Part shown: one piece after another, positions 11,000 to 21,800 of the stretch
How the letters are laid out: each line of letters starts with the position of its first letter
Position numbering within the stretch: position 1 is the first letter of the stretch
Source: Symsagittifera roscoffensis
Lineage: Eukaryota; Xenacoelomorpha; Acoela; Convolutidae
Direction: 5' to 3'
DNA length: 64,000 bases
NCBI RefSeq assembly: GCF_963678635.1
Contig: NC_087063.1
Span: 80,087,574-80,151,573 of the forward strand
Program-made: the position numbers and the translations under genes
The notes under the pieces: generated by a model
The model's input: only the letters and a program-made list of their open reading frames with translations
The model's database searches: none
Told to the model about the DNA's origin: nothing

Positions 11000-12355
11000 G
11001 TACCATTCCCCATCTTTAGTTCCACCCTCATGTTCGAGCGCGGCACGCTGATAACCTCTGGCAACTTCTCAAGTAACAGTCCTAGGCTTGGCCTTCTCCT
11101 TTCCGTCGGGTCAATCTCAATGATTTTCTCCGTCCAGAATTATAATAATTCCGCCACCTCAAATTTCATGTAGGCGTTTCCGGCCTCCGAATCCAAGAAA
11201 GGGTTATAAGCTATTCCCATCACTCCAGACACATATTCATATTCTCCCCGTTTTGTGGGTTTCGCATATTCTTCTACTCGGGCCAAGTTACGATGTACGT
11301 CATGCCCCTCCTCGAATTTCTTGTTGTAGAACCATCGTATTTCATCAAGCTTACCAGGGCTCTCTAGAGACTGCCTTGGGCTCTCTTCTTTGTTGATTCC
11401 AGTACTCTAGTATACATTCAAGATAACAGTGGAGACTCTCCTTTCCATCTTCTTACTTCCCATTGCTTTTTGATGGCACAGTAGCGTCGGTTATCACTGA
11501 AATAATCCACCTCAAGAGACGAGTGGCATCTTGTCTTCTCGCTAGGCTCAATCCCGAGTTGTCTCGAGCAAAATGTTGCACCAGCATTTGGTACACCTGC
11601 AGACCCTTGTCGCCCAGTTTAAGTTTGGCGTGCGAGGTCAACACCTCTAACGCCACTCCCGCAAAACTCCATAAGAACATCAACTGTCCTGCCGTTCTGA
11701 CAAAAGGCTTCGCCATCAATGGCAATACCGACGAGGGTGCCCTCATTGCATCTTCAAAGTAATCAAGCAGCAGGTTCTCCAAAGACCGCTCCAGCTGGTT
11801 TTCCAACTCTAGCTTGTTAACTTCGGACTTCTGCTGTGTAGCCCAATGCCGCCGCTTGCGTGACACCCCGCGATCAAACTTCTTCAGGCAACTCTCCAGT
11901 TCTTTCGTGGTCTCCAGAGCTTTCCAGCAAGGCCGAGGGAGTTTCTCCTCGCATTTCTCTCGAGAGGATCGCACGTCACTTGCTTTTTAATGGCCTAGTG
12001 TTGCGTCGACAGCCACTCCTTGCGGATGTCCATTTCCCGCGCTTGTCCAATAGTCGAACCCCTCTTCGTGTTTGCCTTTTGGGGTTTGAAGTCATCCTCC
12101 GTTCCCAGCGTTGTCGAGGCTTCCAACTCCCGCAGCACCTCGACCATCCTCCTGGGTGCTGAGCTGATCTTGTAGGCCGCTGTTTTCCCTCGCGCTAGAA
12201 TCATGGGAGCTGTCTCTTTTGTCGCCTCTTTTGTCTCCCGTTTCCTTTTCCTAGACCTTATTCCTTTACTCGGGGCGTTGGTGACTCGACTTCTTTGTCT
12301 GGGGAGGACGCGACCCTTGGATGAGCTTCCTGGTGGTTGAGAACTTAGACGACTC
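11000..12355 (-). pseudogene. Copy C third-ORF N-ward segments with a basic NLS-like stretch
   Basis: The minus-strand open stretch 11974–11453 (ENLLLDYFEDAMR...KPFVRTAGQLMFLW) corresponds to copy B 26540–26720 (VVLRYFEEEMR...VPYVRTELQLRFAW). Upstream, 12355–11995 reads through SRKRKRETKEATKETAPMILARG, matching copy B KRKRVEE...VPPILMAGL at about 26015–26140. The RKRKR run resembles a nuclear localisation signal. Copy C stops near 12355, where it meets copy B head-to-head, so its upstream gag–pol is missing. G+C is visibly higher than in copy A. Confidence 0.65.
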
Positions 12356-12374
12356 AGACCAATTCATCTTGTGC

Positions 12375-12880
12375 TGTGATTTTGTCCGGAATTTCGATGT
12401 GATGATTGACTTGAACAAGGCCTAATGAGGATTAGAAACCCGGACCGGAAGTTTATTACGGAACTAATTAATAGAATAAAAACAGATGAAAACAAAATGT
12501 ACCAGTTTTTTTAGATAGAAAGGTAAGACTACAGCCGGGACAAGCTGTTGTAGCTATTTTTAGAATGAGAAATTTAAATTCGTGAAGTGATAGTAAACAA
12601 GTTTGTCTGGTACCCAACCCAAATAGTCAAAGCTCAGTGATTTTAGGCCGGAGTTTTTCAGTAACACGAAACGGGCTGTGTGCCAGTGTGTTGTTGAACA
12701 CACTGGACACCATGGTTACGATCCTGCGTGGAAAGAAACTTAGTTACGCTTTGCCGATGAAAACCGACTATGAGAAGACACAAAACTTGAAGAGACATAA
12801 TGACTGCCCAAATCATGCTGATAAGGATAAAATTTTAAAGAGAATTGATGAATTTAAATCTATTAATAAATTGTTTTGAA
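12375..12880 (+). pseudogene. Copy B protease end and protease–RT linker
   Basis: Copy B begins inside the end of the protease (RNFDVMIDLNKA, about 12385–12420, same as copy A 2120–2150). The rest of the protease and all of gag are absent. A linker frame is open at 12637–12876 (TMVTILRGKKLSYALPMKTDYEKTQ...) and stops at a TGA (12877–12879). After it the same frame continues directly into the reverse transcriptase, so a single stop separates the two. Confidence 0.65.
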
Positions 12881-13938
12881 AGAAATCCGAAACGGATGAC
12901 GGCTTGTCGAGCTGTTCGAATTTTCCGGAACGCCCCTCGTCATACGAACTCGAATCCGACAAACCGGTTTTGCTGGAGATAGAACATTTGAGAGGGAAAA
13001 TAGGTGAGGGAGATTTTGAATCTTTTAAGGCGGTTTTAAATCGGAATGCGGACGTATTTTCAAAACATAAAGCGGACGTCGGTTGCTGCAACTTCGTCGA
13101 ACACGAAATAGAATTAGAGGAAGGCGCCATTCCTCATAGGGAAGGCGGAAGGCGAGTGACGCCTCATAAATCGGAAGCGTGCCGAGAGGAAATAGAAATG
13201 TTGCTCGAATACGACATGATAGAACCCTCGAAATTGTCTTGGGCTTGCGGGGTAGTCACGGCCAAGAAAAAGGGGCAGCTCAGTTTCCGTTGCGACTTTC
13301 GTTACCTGAACGCAGTGATATTAAAAGATGTGTACCCGATACTGCGAGTATACAAGAGCCTCTCGAAACTTGGTGACGCCAAGTTCTTCACCACACTGGA
13401 CTTGGGTTCTGCCTTCTGGCAGGTCCCTCTGCGGAAGAAAGACAGAGAAAAGACCGGATTCGCATGTGAATTGGGGTTGTACCAGTGGAAGAGGATGCCT
13501 TTTGGCTTGTGCAACGCCACGGCCACTTTTGAAAGACTGATGGCTCAGGCTTCGACCAAGGTGACGAAGAAGTACGGGAACCTTGTGATGTTTTACGTGG
13601 ATGACGTGGTCATAGCAACACCCACCTTGGAACACCACATTGATCGGCTCAATGAGGTCTTTGGTTGCATGAAAAGAGCAGGCTTGCAATGCAAACCATC
13701 GAAATGTGAAATCCTAAGAGATTCAATCAAGTATCTGGGAAGAATGGTGGACAGGCATGGCGTAAGGCCGGACCCGGAAGCCGTAGAGGCTGTGTTGACA
13801 TGGAAGGCTCCCAGAACGAACACACAACTCATGAGCTTCCTAGGGTTTGCCCAGTATTACCGTGAGCTCATAAAAGGATACGCAGACAAGGTGTACCCCA
13901 TGCAAAAACTGATGCGCAACAAAGGAAAGAAGTTTTAA
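12880..13938 (+). pseudogene. Copy B reverse transcriptase
   Basis: This is the best-preserved RT in the window, with about 344 open codons up to an in-frame TAA at 13936–13938. The N-terminal part (FSKHKADVGCCNFVEHEIELEEG) leads into the fingers/palm (FRCDFRYLNAVILKD), FTTLDLGSAFWQVPL with the first catalytic Asp, RMPFGLCNATATFERLM, and the YVDD box at 13594–13605. The thumb (KPSKCEILRDSIKYLG, SFLGFAQYYRELI) follows. This order is diagnostic of Ty3/gypsy RT. In the family the enzyme copies the element RNA to DNA. The stop before RNase H indicates a dead copy, though recently enough to keep most motifs. Confidence 0.92.
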
Positions 13939-14471
13939 TGGAACGAAGAAGCTCAAGGTGCCTTCGAGAACATAAAGCGGGAACTGTGCGAAGCGCCAGT
14001 GCTAGGCATGCCTACAGAGAAGGGCATTTATGTTCTTGACACAGATGCATCAAAAGTGGCCATCTCAGGAATACTGCATCAGGAGCAGGAATGGAATGGT
14101 AGAACAATTCTCCCTCCCATTGCATATGGCAGTAAAGTGTTGAAAGACACTGAAAAGAAACATGGTGCACCAAAGGCAGAAATGTTTGCAGTGGTCATAT
14201 TGTGGAGGAGTACCGCGCATACTTAGGGAGCGCTCCCTTTACGTTACGCATGGACAATAGAGCGTTATCCTGGTTGAAGACGTCCTCGATGGACCAGAGC
14301 TATATTGGTCGGTGGATTATCAGATTAGATGGCTACCACATGATAATCGAGCACAGGATGCGTGAAAAACACCAGAATGCTAACATCCTCAGTAAGACGA
14401 CTGAGTTTTATGAAAGAATAGAACAGAAACAAGCCAATCAGCGGAAATCAAGGAAAGATTCTCGTTTCTGA
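13939..14471 (+). pseudogene. Copy B RNase H
   Basis: RNase H continues in the RT frame after the TAA. It has YVLDTDASKVAISGIL (first Asp), IAYGSKVL and PKAEMFAVV (Glu). A frameshift at about 14195–14202 moves the rest to another frame: EEYRAYLGSAPFTLRMDNRALSWL (third acidic residue) and IEHRMREKHQNANILSKTTEF. In the last block the usual catalytic Asp is Asn (NANILSK). The second tandem copy at 16570 still has NADILSK, so this change is recent. Confidence 0.88.
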
Positions 14472-15540
14472 ACAAAGAAAGTTATGAGGCCTTTCCCTTG
14501 ACGAGATGGTTGGATAAATCTGGACATCCGATTCCAGGACACTCTGAGTTACCGGTGAAAAAGGCAGCGGAAATAAAGATCTTAGCGAAGAAGGACCCGG
14601 TGCCTTTGGATTTGTTGCTACATTTGAACCTGGTCCAACAGGAACTCTCTCGTATGAACATAAACAGCCTCTCATTGCTGGATAAAATGGTGCAGGTAAC
14701 TCCACAAGTGATGCGGACGCTGGGTGAATTGTTGGAGAGAGAAGTGACTAAAGATGATCCCTAGTGGGCAGCAGCCATGGTATCGCTAACAATAAGTGAG
14801 AAAATAAAGATTAAGCCATCAAGACGACAACACAAGGAAAATGAAAGGGATTGTAGGAAAATAGTTCTGCAACTAGTGTCCTCGATACCCGAAAACGTCT
14901 TGACAAGTACATCATACAAACGGAAAAAAAACAGGTGAAAGGGACATAGAAGAAAACCGTCACGGACATAGAAGAAAACCGATCAGTAAGGCGAAGAGGT
15001 TGAACAAAACCTGGGGCAAGAAAGTTTGTCCGGGGAGCAGCTCAATGATGGGAGCAGGCGAGTTTATCAACAAGACCCGGGACAAGAAAGTTTGTCCGAG
15101 GAGTCAGGTGTAGAGAAAAATTTCAAGGTGAGGAACAGGACCTGAAGGACAAAATTTTTTGTCCGAGGAGTTCAGATGGATGAGCAGAGCGCAAAAAACT
15201 GATCGCGAAGAAGAAACATGCTCAGTGACAGATTCCTCCGCTGAAGATGACTCGAGGAATTCAGGAATTGACACTTACTCAGACAGGAACTCGAGCACAG
15301 GATTGGAATTGTCAGAGCTAGCGATCCACACGTTGGTAGTGGAGACTCGAGCAAGAGACCTGGACAGAGAGGTATATCAAGACGCTGACAGTGATCGCTA
15401 CCTGCTACGTAGAGAAACAGTCTTTGACAACGCAGCGGATGATCTGGAAACGATAAATGAATCAAAACTATCGATGAGTTTGTTGCCACAGAAAGAAGTA
15501 GTGAGGACTTCAGGCAACAGACAGAACCATTGGCGAAAAT
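14472..15540 (+). pseudogene. Copy B RNase H–integrase insert, unit 1
   Basis: About 350 codons of non-canonical sequence lie between RNase H and integrase. A first block (14498–14761) reads TRWLDKSGHPIPGHSELPVKK...DPVPLDLLLHLNLVQQELSR and looks helical. A middle part is rich in Lys/Arg and repeats 'aagaaagtttgtccg' (about 15018, 15085). A third block (15159–15548) is acidic and Ser-rich (EEETCSVTDSSAEDDSRNSG) and then helical. No catalytic motif is visible. It may be a folded accessory domain plus a disordered linker. The function is unknown. Confidence 0.7.
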
Positions 15541-16566
15541 TTGGTGCGTGAAGATGGAACATGACACGCATCAGCCCGACGAATTGAATAGTCATTTGAG
15601 TGTCATGAAGACGTACTTAAAGGCGAGATACAGATTCTCAGACCTACTAAGAGCACAAAGAAATGACCGCATGACGAGTAAGTTGAAAAGGTGGATCGAA
15701 AATGGAACATCAGACAAAGGTGACCTGGAGGAAGACAGTTACCGTATTCTGAGACAGTACTTTATGCAAAAAGAGGGAAGGTTTTATCTGAACAAGGACG
15801 GGATCGTGGCTTGTAAGAGAACAGAAGAAGACAAAGTCCTGTACAAATACAACGCGATGGTGTTGCCGCAACTCTATCAGACAGAATTTTTATTCAGGTC
15901 GCATGATCAGATGGGCCATCAGGGAAACGACAAAGTTTACCAGAGGATCCTCAAGCACTTTGAGTGTCCTGGGATGACAAAGGCATGCGAGAAGTGGGTA
16001 ACAGCATGTCTGTCATGCCATTAGGTCAAGGATCCAAGGAAATTGCGATTTCCCTTGCAGTCGATTGAGTCATCTGAATTCAATGAGGGGGTGCAGATTG
16101 ACCACCTGAAAATATTTATGACAGCCAGTGGCTATAATCAGGTCTTGGTCATGATAGACCACTTCACGAAGTATGCAGAGGCTGTGCCCTGCATAACTGC
16201 ATCAGCAGAAGAGACGTGCGATCATCTAATCAATACGTGGATAGCAAAACATGGTTGTCCGATGACATTTCAATCAGAGAACGAAACAGTTGTCGTGGGA
16301 GAAATTACGAAAGAGCTCATGAGACGTTCACAGGTGGCTCAGGCTCTTTCCACGACATACCAACCCCAGACGAATGGCTTAGTGGAAAAGCAAAATCGGA
16401 CGTTGGTGTCGATGCTGAGGGTATATTGTTACAGGTACATGGCCGATTGGGAATGATACCTTCCACAGGTAATGGGAGCTTACAGCTGCACGCAATACTC
16501 CACCACCGGAATTAGTCCAAACATGTTTACCGGACACGAGAAGTCTTTGCCCTGACTTTCTTTTAC
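15530..16566 (+). pseudogene. Copy B integrase, unit 1
   Basis: The integrase joins cDNA to host DNA. The open stretch 15530–16021 contains the HHCC zinc-binding domain (FRSHDQMGHQGNDKVY...CEKWVTACLSCH) and ends at a TAG. The same frame resumes at 16025 with the RNase H-fold core: first Asp in VQIDHLKIF, then HFTKYAEAVPC, and the second acidic block SENET, where the catalytic Asp position is Glu (codon at 16277–16279). The third block (PQTNGLVEKQNRTL) keeps its Glu. A TGA near 16454 ends it, and the unit breaks at the duplication junction. Confidence 0.88.
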
Positions 16567-18763
16567 CCAGCAAATGCTGACATCCTCAGTAAGACGACTG
16601 AGTTTTATGAAAGATTAGAACAGAAACAAGCCAATCAGCGGAAATCAAGGAAAGGTTCTCGTTTCTGAACAAAGAAAGTTATGAGGCCTTTCCCTTGACG
16701 AGATAGTTGGATAAATCTGGACATCCGATTCCAGGACACTCTGAGTTACCGGTGAAAAAGGCAGCGGAAATAAAGATCTTATCGAAGAAGGACCCGGTGC
16801 CTTTGGATTTGTTGCTACATTTGAACCTGGTCCAACAGGAACTCTCTCGTATGAACATAAACAGCCTCTCATTGCTGGATAAAATGGTGCAGGTAACTCC
16901 ACAAGTGATGCGGATGCTGGGTGAATTGTTGGAGAGAGAAGTGACTAAAGATGATCCCTAGTGGGCAGCAGCCATGGTATCGCTAACAATAAGTGAGAAA
17001 ATAAAGATTAAGCCATCAAGACGACAACACAAGGAAAATGAAAGGGATTGTAGGAAAATAGTTCAGCAACTAGTGTCCTCGATACCCCAAAACGTCTTGA
17101 CAAGTACATCATACAAACGGAAAAAAACAGTTGAAAGGGACATAGAAGAAAACCGTCACGGACATAGAAGAAAACCGATCAGTAAGGCGAAGAGGTTGAA
17201 CAAAACCTGGGGCAAGAAAGTTTGTCCGGGGAGCAGCTCAATGATGGGAACAGGCGAGTTTATCAACAAGACCCGGGACAAGAAAGTTTGTCCGAGGAGC
17301 CAGGTGTAGAGAAAAATGTTCAAGGTGAGGAACAGGACCTGGAGGACAAAATTTTTTGTCTGAGGAGTTCAGATGGATGAGCAGAGCGCAAAAAATTGAT
17401 CGCGAAGAAGAAACATGCTCAGTGACAGATTCCTCCGCTGAAGATGACTCGAGGAATTCAGGAATTGACGCTTACTCAGACAGGAACTCGAGCACAGGAT
17501 TGGAATTGTCAGAGCTAGCGATCCACACGTTGGTAGTGGAGACTCGAGCAAGAGACCTGGACAGAGAGGTATATCACGACGCTGACAGTGATCGCTACCT
17601 GCTACGTAGAGAAACAGTCTTTGACAACGCAGCGGATGATCTGGAAACGATAAATGAATCGAAACGATCGATGAGTTTGTTGCCACAGAAAGAAGTAGTG
17701 AGGACTTCAGGCAACAGACAGAACCATTGGCGAAAATTTGGTGCGTGAAGATGGAACATGACACGCATCAGCCCGACGAATCGAATAGTCATTTGAGTGT
17801 CATGAAGACGTACTTGAAGGCGAGATACAGATTCTCAGACCTACTAAGAGCACAAAGAATTGACCGCATGACGAGTAAGTTGAGAAGGTGGATCGAAAAT
17901 GGAACACCAGACAAAGGTGACCTAGAGGAAGACAGTTACCGTATTCTGAGACAGTACTTTATGCAAAAAGAGGGAAGGTTATATCTGAACAAGGACGGGA
18001 TCGTGGCTTGTAAGAGAACAGAAGCAGACAAAGTCCTGTACAAATACAACGCGATGGTGTTGCCGCAACTCTATCAGACAGAACTTTTATTCAGGTCGCA
18101 TGATCAGATGGGCCATCAGGGAAACGACAAAGTATACCAGAGGATCCTCAAGCACTTTGAGTGTCCTGGGATGACGAAGCCATGCGAGAAGTGGGTAACA
18201 GCATGTCTGTCATGCCATTAGGTCAAGGATCCAAGGAAATTGCGATTTCCCTTGCAGTCGATTGAGTCATCTGAATTCAACGAGGTGGTGCAGATTGACC
18301 ACCTGAAAATATTTATGACAGCCAGTGGCTATAATCAGGTCTTGGTCATGATAGACCACTTCACGAAGCATGCAGAGGCCGTGCCCTGCATAACTGCATC
18401 AGCAGAAGAGACGTGCGATCATCTAATCAATACGTAGATAGCGAAACATGGTTGTCCGATGACGTTTCAATCAGAGAACGAAACAGCTGTCGTGGGAGAA
18501 ATTACGAAAGAGCTCATGAGACGTTCACACTGGCTCAGGCTCTTTCCTCGACATACCAACCCCAGACGAATGGCTTAGTGGAAAAGCAAAATCGGACGTT
18601 GGTGTCGATGCTGAGGGTATATTGTTGCAGGTACATGGCCGATTGGGACAGATACCTTCCACAGGTAATGGGAGCTTACAACAGCACGCAATACACTACC
18701 ACCGGAATTAGTCCACACATGATGTTTACCGGACACGAGAAGTCTTTGCCCTTACTTTCTTTT
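16567..18763 (+). repeat. Tandem duplication inside copy B pol, unit 2 (2197 bp)
   Basis: This is the second head-to-tail copy of 14370–16566. It leads directly into the unduplicated rest of the element (integrase end, C-terminal domain and macro-like domain). It is the copy continuous with the downstream element. Confidence 0.93.
16669..17745 (+). pseudogene. Copy B RNase H–integrase insert, unit 2
   Basis: This has the same content as 14472–15540. Differences include a Trp-to-stop change (tgg to tag, 16703–16705) where unit 1 reads TRWLDKSG, and small indels near 17120. The acidic block is open at 17356–17745. The two units together show the insert is neutral-drifting now. Confidence 0.75.
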
Positions 18764-18808
18764 ACCCAGAATATGAGGGGTAGAAAACATCACCACAGGT
18801 CTACGTAA
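17727..18808 (+). pseudogene. Copy B integrase, unit 2
   Basis: It has the same order as unit 1: zinc domain (FRSHDQMGHQGNDK...CLSCH, TAG stop), then the core with QIDHLKIF. A new stop lies in the second half (tgg to tag at about 18436). A 1-bp deletion ('cacactggctc' against 'cacaggtggctc' in unit 1) changes frame, and PQTNGLVEKQNRTL is read in the frame open at 18413–18805. The Asp-to-Glu change at the second catalytic position is shared with unit 1, so it predates the duplication. Confidence 0.88.
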
Positions 18809-18813
18809 GGGAT

Positions 18814-19535
18814 GTGATTAGACGTCAACAAGAACTAAACGACTTGTGTAGACGGAACACTCAGCAGGCACAGGCAAGGCAGAGGAAAAGATTCGATGAA
18901 AAAGCAGCTGGTGTAAAAGCTTACTCGGTAGGAGACTACGTATGGGTATTTCAAAACGTTATACCACCAAAAGGAACAAAAAAGCCCCTAAAGAAATCGA
19001 GCGGACCCTTCATGATTACAGAAGTGCACCAGGAGGGACGTTTTTATAGACTGACAACCGGCCGAGCCGCTCACTGCGAAAACATTAAGCCACACAACCC
19101 GTCGACGGAAGACTGGTGTATACCTGCAGACATGGATGAAGGGGATTATCTGATGATAGACCCTGCCTGTGAGGTCAATGAGAAGGGCACCAGGGGAAAG
19201 AATGATGGGAATGAGGTCGTTGAGGAAGGATCAAGTGCACCACTGGACCTGGATTGCAACGAGGTGATTGAAGCGGATGAAGAAACCTTACCCTACGCGA
19301 AGAGGACTGGCAAGACCTTGAACAGATGGAGGTCCCCAAGAGTTTGGAACCAGATCTTCCGTTTAGGATACAGACTCGACAGAGTGACAGGACAAGACTA
19401 ACGAAAAAATACAATCCTTTTGGAGATGACTTCGTAGTGGACAGTATAGATCTGAAGAAGATAGTGGAAGAATTGGTGGGTCAAGAAGAAATAACCGTGT
19501 CGCAAGACATCGACATAGTCGACGACCGCGACTAG
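18814..19535 (+). pseudogene. Copy B integrase C-terminal domain (GPY/F-like) and acidic tail
   Basis: The 195-codon open stretch starts with helical RRQQELNDLCRRNTQQAQARQRK. It then has the SH3-like C-terminal integrase fold with VGDYVWVFQNVIPPKGTKK and the GPF signature (SSGPFMITEVHQEGRFYRL), typical of the Ty3/gypsy GPY/F module that contacts DNA. An acidic extension follows. A frameshift near 19295 moves the reading to the frame open at 19326–19532 (YNPFGDDFVVDSIDLKKIVEEL), which ends at a TAG (19533–19535). Confidence 0.85.
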
Positions 19536-20435
19536 GAGTGGATCGATGACCGGTCTAAAGCCGAGGTAGAATTCGATGACGAGCAACAGCAATCTTACGA
19601 ACAAGAATTGACAAATCTGCGTGTCTTGGAATGGCTGAACGAAACGACGTTGGACCCGAAGGAGACCAGTGTCACGATTCAAGATGTAGACCGAGAGAGC
19701 ATGCTATACTTAAAAACCGAAAGGGATTATCCTTCCTGCGCTGCCCAGGAAAGGCAATTATTCATTTCCGCCTCCAACCTCGTTTTAATAACCGGTATGC
19801 GATCGTTGGGGACGTCGATGGATATTTTTGTCCCGGGAGTGGGGGTAGGACGTACCCACACTGAAAAATTATTGATAAAAAAATTAAGAATAGCAAGAGA
19901 GACAGGTGATCTAGAAGCAGAAACAGGCGAGGACCTAGGGAGAGTATTTGAGTCATATTTTAACTTGCCAAATGAGTACTCAACTAGCATAATATTGGCA
20001 GATAGCGATTTTATACTTACAAATAGGACACGTGCGATAGCAATCACAGCGGTCATGAGTTTTAGGACAGCGTTAGCAGCGGATTTTAAGAGAGAATATA
20101 AAAACATCGAATTTTTTTGTGAGCAAAGACCAGGAATAGGAGGCGTAGCAGCCTTGCCTCCGCCGGCGACGCAGATGCCGGGAACGTATCTATGCTTCTT
20201 GGCGACGAGGGCGACGGGGAAGCAGCATGTCGACCCGGAAAACCTAGTCTTGTCCTTGACGAGACTGAGAGACTTCCTTGTGGAGAGGGAGGTGAAGAAA
20301 CTCTCGCTTCCAGTATACGACCCGAACCGAGGACGAATGCAACCACGGGAGCTGTATGCACTGATACACGTAACCTTTTCTGATACAAACATACAAGTAC
20401 ACTTACATAAGAAATATAATTTGAGTATAGTCTGA
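19536..20435 (+). pseudogene. Copy B pol C-terminus with macro-like (TARG1/OARD1-type) domain
   Basis: The 275-codon open stretch 19608–20432 ends pol. Its last about 150 residues look like a macrodomain of the TARG1/OARD1 type: strand with Asp (SIILADSDFILTNRTRAIAI), MSFRTALAADFKREYKNI at the place of the first loop and helix, strand YLCFLATRAT, helix PENLVLSLTRLRDFL, strand LSLPVYDPNRG at the second loop, and helix plus strand ELYALIHVTFSDTNIQVHLH. Family macrodomains bind or hydrolyse ADP-ribose. Here the Gly-rich loops are replaced, so catalysis is doubtful. Copy A has the same module. The homology is inferred by eye. One stop (19533) separates it from the integrase tail. Confidence 0.55.
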
Positions 20436-20820
20436 GTTTAGGTTGCATGCAGGAAGGTGTCATACTAAGTGTGTTGTATGTGTTGTGTGTAATATGTTGT
20501 GTATTATGTGTTTTGTTATTAAGACCCCGGGTACGAGGGGATTAGTGGCCATGAATAGCCGAATTACGATCTTAGGAAGAGGTCCAAAGTTTGAACTGTC
20601 CATTCTTAGGTCGAATTCCAAAATTTTAGTTATAAACTGATTTTAATATATTTTAAGATCAAAAATTTTTATCTGACTGTTTTAAATAAAATTTTTTACG
20701 TTTTAGAGTAACGCTGACAAATGTGATATTCGTGACCTCTTTTTTGGATCCTGATTGATCATTTAACCATTCATAAAAATTTTATTGACACAAACTGATA
20801 ATCAAACCGAATTAAGCGAG
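20436..20820 (+). other. Spacer between pol and the third ORF of copy B
   Basis: This is AT- and TG-rich non-coding sequence, with a run of 'tgttgtatgtgttgtgtgtaa' type around 20470–20515. It may hold a splice acceptor or subgenomic leader for the third ORF; I cannot identify one. Confidence 0.45.
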
Positions 20821-21800
20821 ATGGACAACTTCGATTTGAACGAATTAATCTTACGAAATAATATTTGATCTAGTGGAGGCATATGTAGGACGGATGATAG
20901 ATGCGATCTATCGTCGGCTGATGGATCGAGACTTCGCTCTGGAGGACCCAGAGGTAGTCATGTTGCTGGTCGCCTTAATAAACGTCTTAGGACATGATAA
21001 CCGTGGGGACCGCCCCACGGAAGTCTTATGGATGGCCGCATATGTGGAGAAAGAGGAGTACTAGACTGCCCAAACATGAGGGTAATGAGGTGGAGAAACG
21101 GGGCTCTCTCAGGAAGTGACTTGGCGAATGAGCCTCGATTGGGAAGTTCCATGACCTAACAACCAGGTGAGATGCCTCTGCCAACCAAGCCTAGGCCTGC
21201 TCTGAGAAGAATGCACTAGGAGATGAACAGTTAGGCTGCCTCGTCTACTTCACAACTGAGAGCAGTTGTGCCACCAAAGAGGGCGAGAGTAGAAGAAGAA
21301 GTTCAGACGAACGAACCCAGGCAAGACCTCAACGGAACGATAGAAGAACTGGAGAAGACCAGAAGAGAGCTAGATCAAGTGCCGAAGACTATGCTCACTG
21401 TAGAAGAAGACAGGGATATGTGGAAGAAACTATTTGAAGATTGTACCAAGAAACAGGGGCAAGAAATAGAACGCTTGAGGCAGGAATATAAAAAAAGCGA
21501 TTGGAACGGCTGGCGTTGACGACGGCAGTGGAAAAAAGTGATACATGCAAGGAATGTTTCTCGTGGGCAGTCTCCGATGGAGCTCCTGACGCCTCGCGAA
21601 CTAAGTCAGACAACGGAGGTGCGACCCCCAAATACGACAGGGAAAGTAACAATCCCGGACGCAAGTGATACCCTAGGTAACCCAGTCGTTGAGCAGACAG
21701 CGCGGAAATTGATAGAAACAGCTGGACGATTGGTCGCTAATAGGAATGCGCCAGGTTCTGGGGGACTGCACACTATGGAAGAATAGACGACGCGGGCAGA
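20821..21800 (+). pseudogene. Copy B third ORF, N-terminal part with coiled coil
   Basis: A likely start ATG lies at 20821 (MDNFDLNELILRNN). A frameshift at about 20866 leads to helical VEAYVGRMIDAIYRRLMDRDF...VVMLLVALINVLG (to 21063). 21268–21516 opens with basic PPKRARVEEE, a possible nuclear localisation signal, followed by a coiled coil (TIEELEKTRRELDQVPK...DRDMWKKLFEDCTKK). 21538–21783 is polar and low in structure. Several stops show it is dead. A coiled coil before an enzymatic domain resembles the arrangement of non-LTR ORF1 proteins. The role is unknown. Confidence 0.6.

Larger units (their letters stand above)
14370..16566 (+). repeat. Tandem duplication inside copy B pol, unit 1 (2197 bp)
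   Basis: 14370–16566 and 16567–18763 are head-to-tail copies with a constant offset of 2197 bp at every checkpoint (14501/16698, 15159/17356, 15530/17727, 16043/18240). They differ at scattered single bases and a few 1–3-bp indels. The unit runs from the end of RNase H to the end of the integrase core. The junction 'cccagcaaatgctgac' joins integrase text ('acccagaatatg' in unit 2) to RNase H text ('caccagaatgct'), so breakpoints share a CCAG-type microhomology. Confidence 0.93.

Noticed and set aside
19727-20392. 221-codon minus-strand frame
   Set aside because: It is antisense to the macro-like end of pol, which has matching protein blocks in copy A. The antisense frame has no such support.
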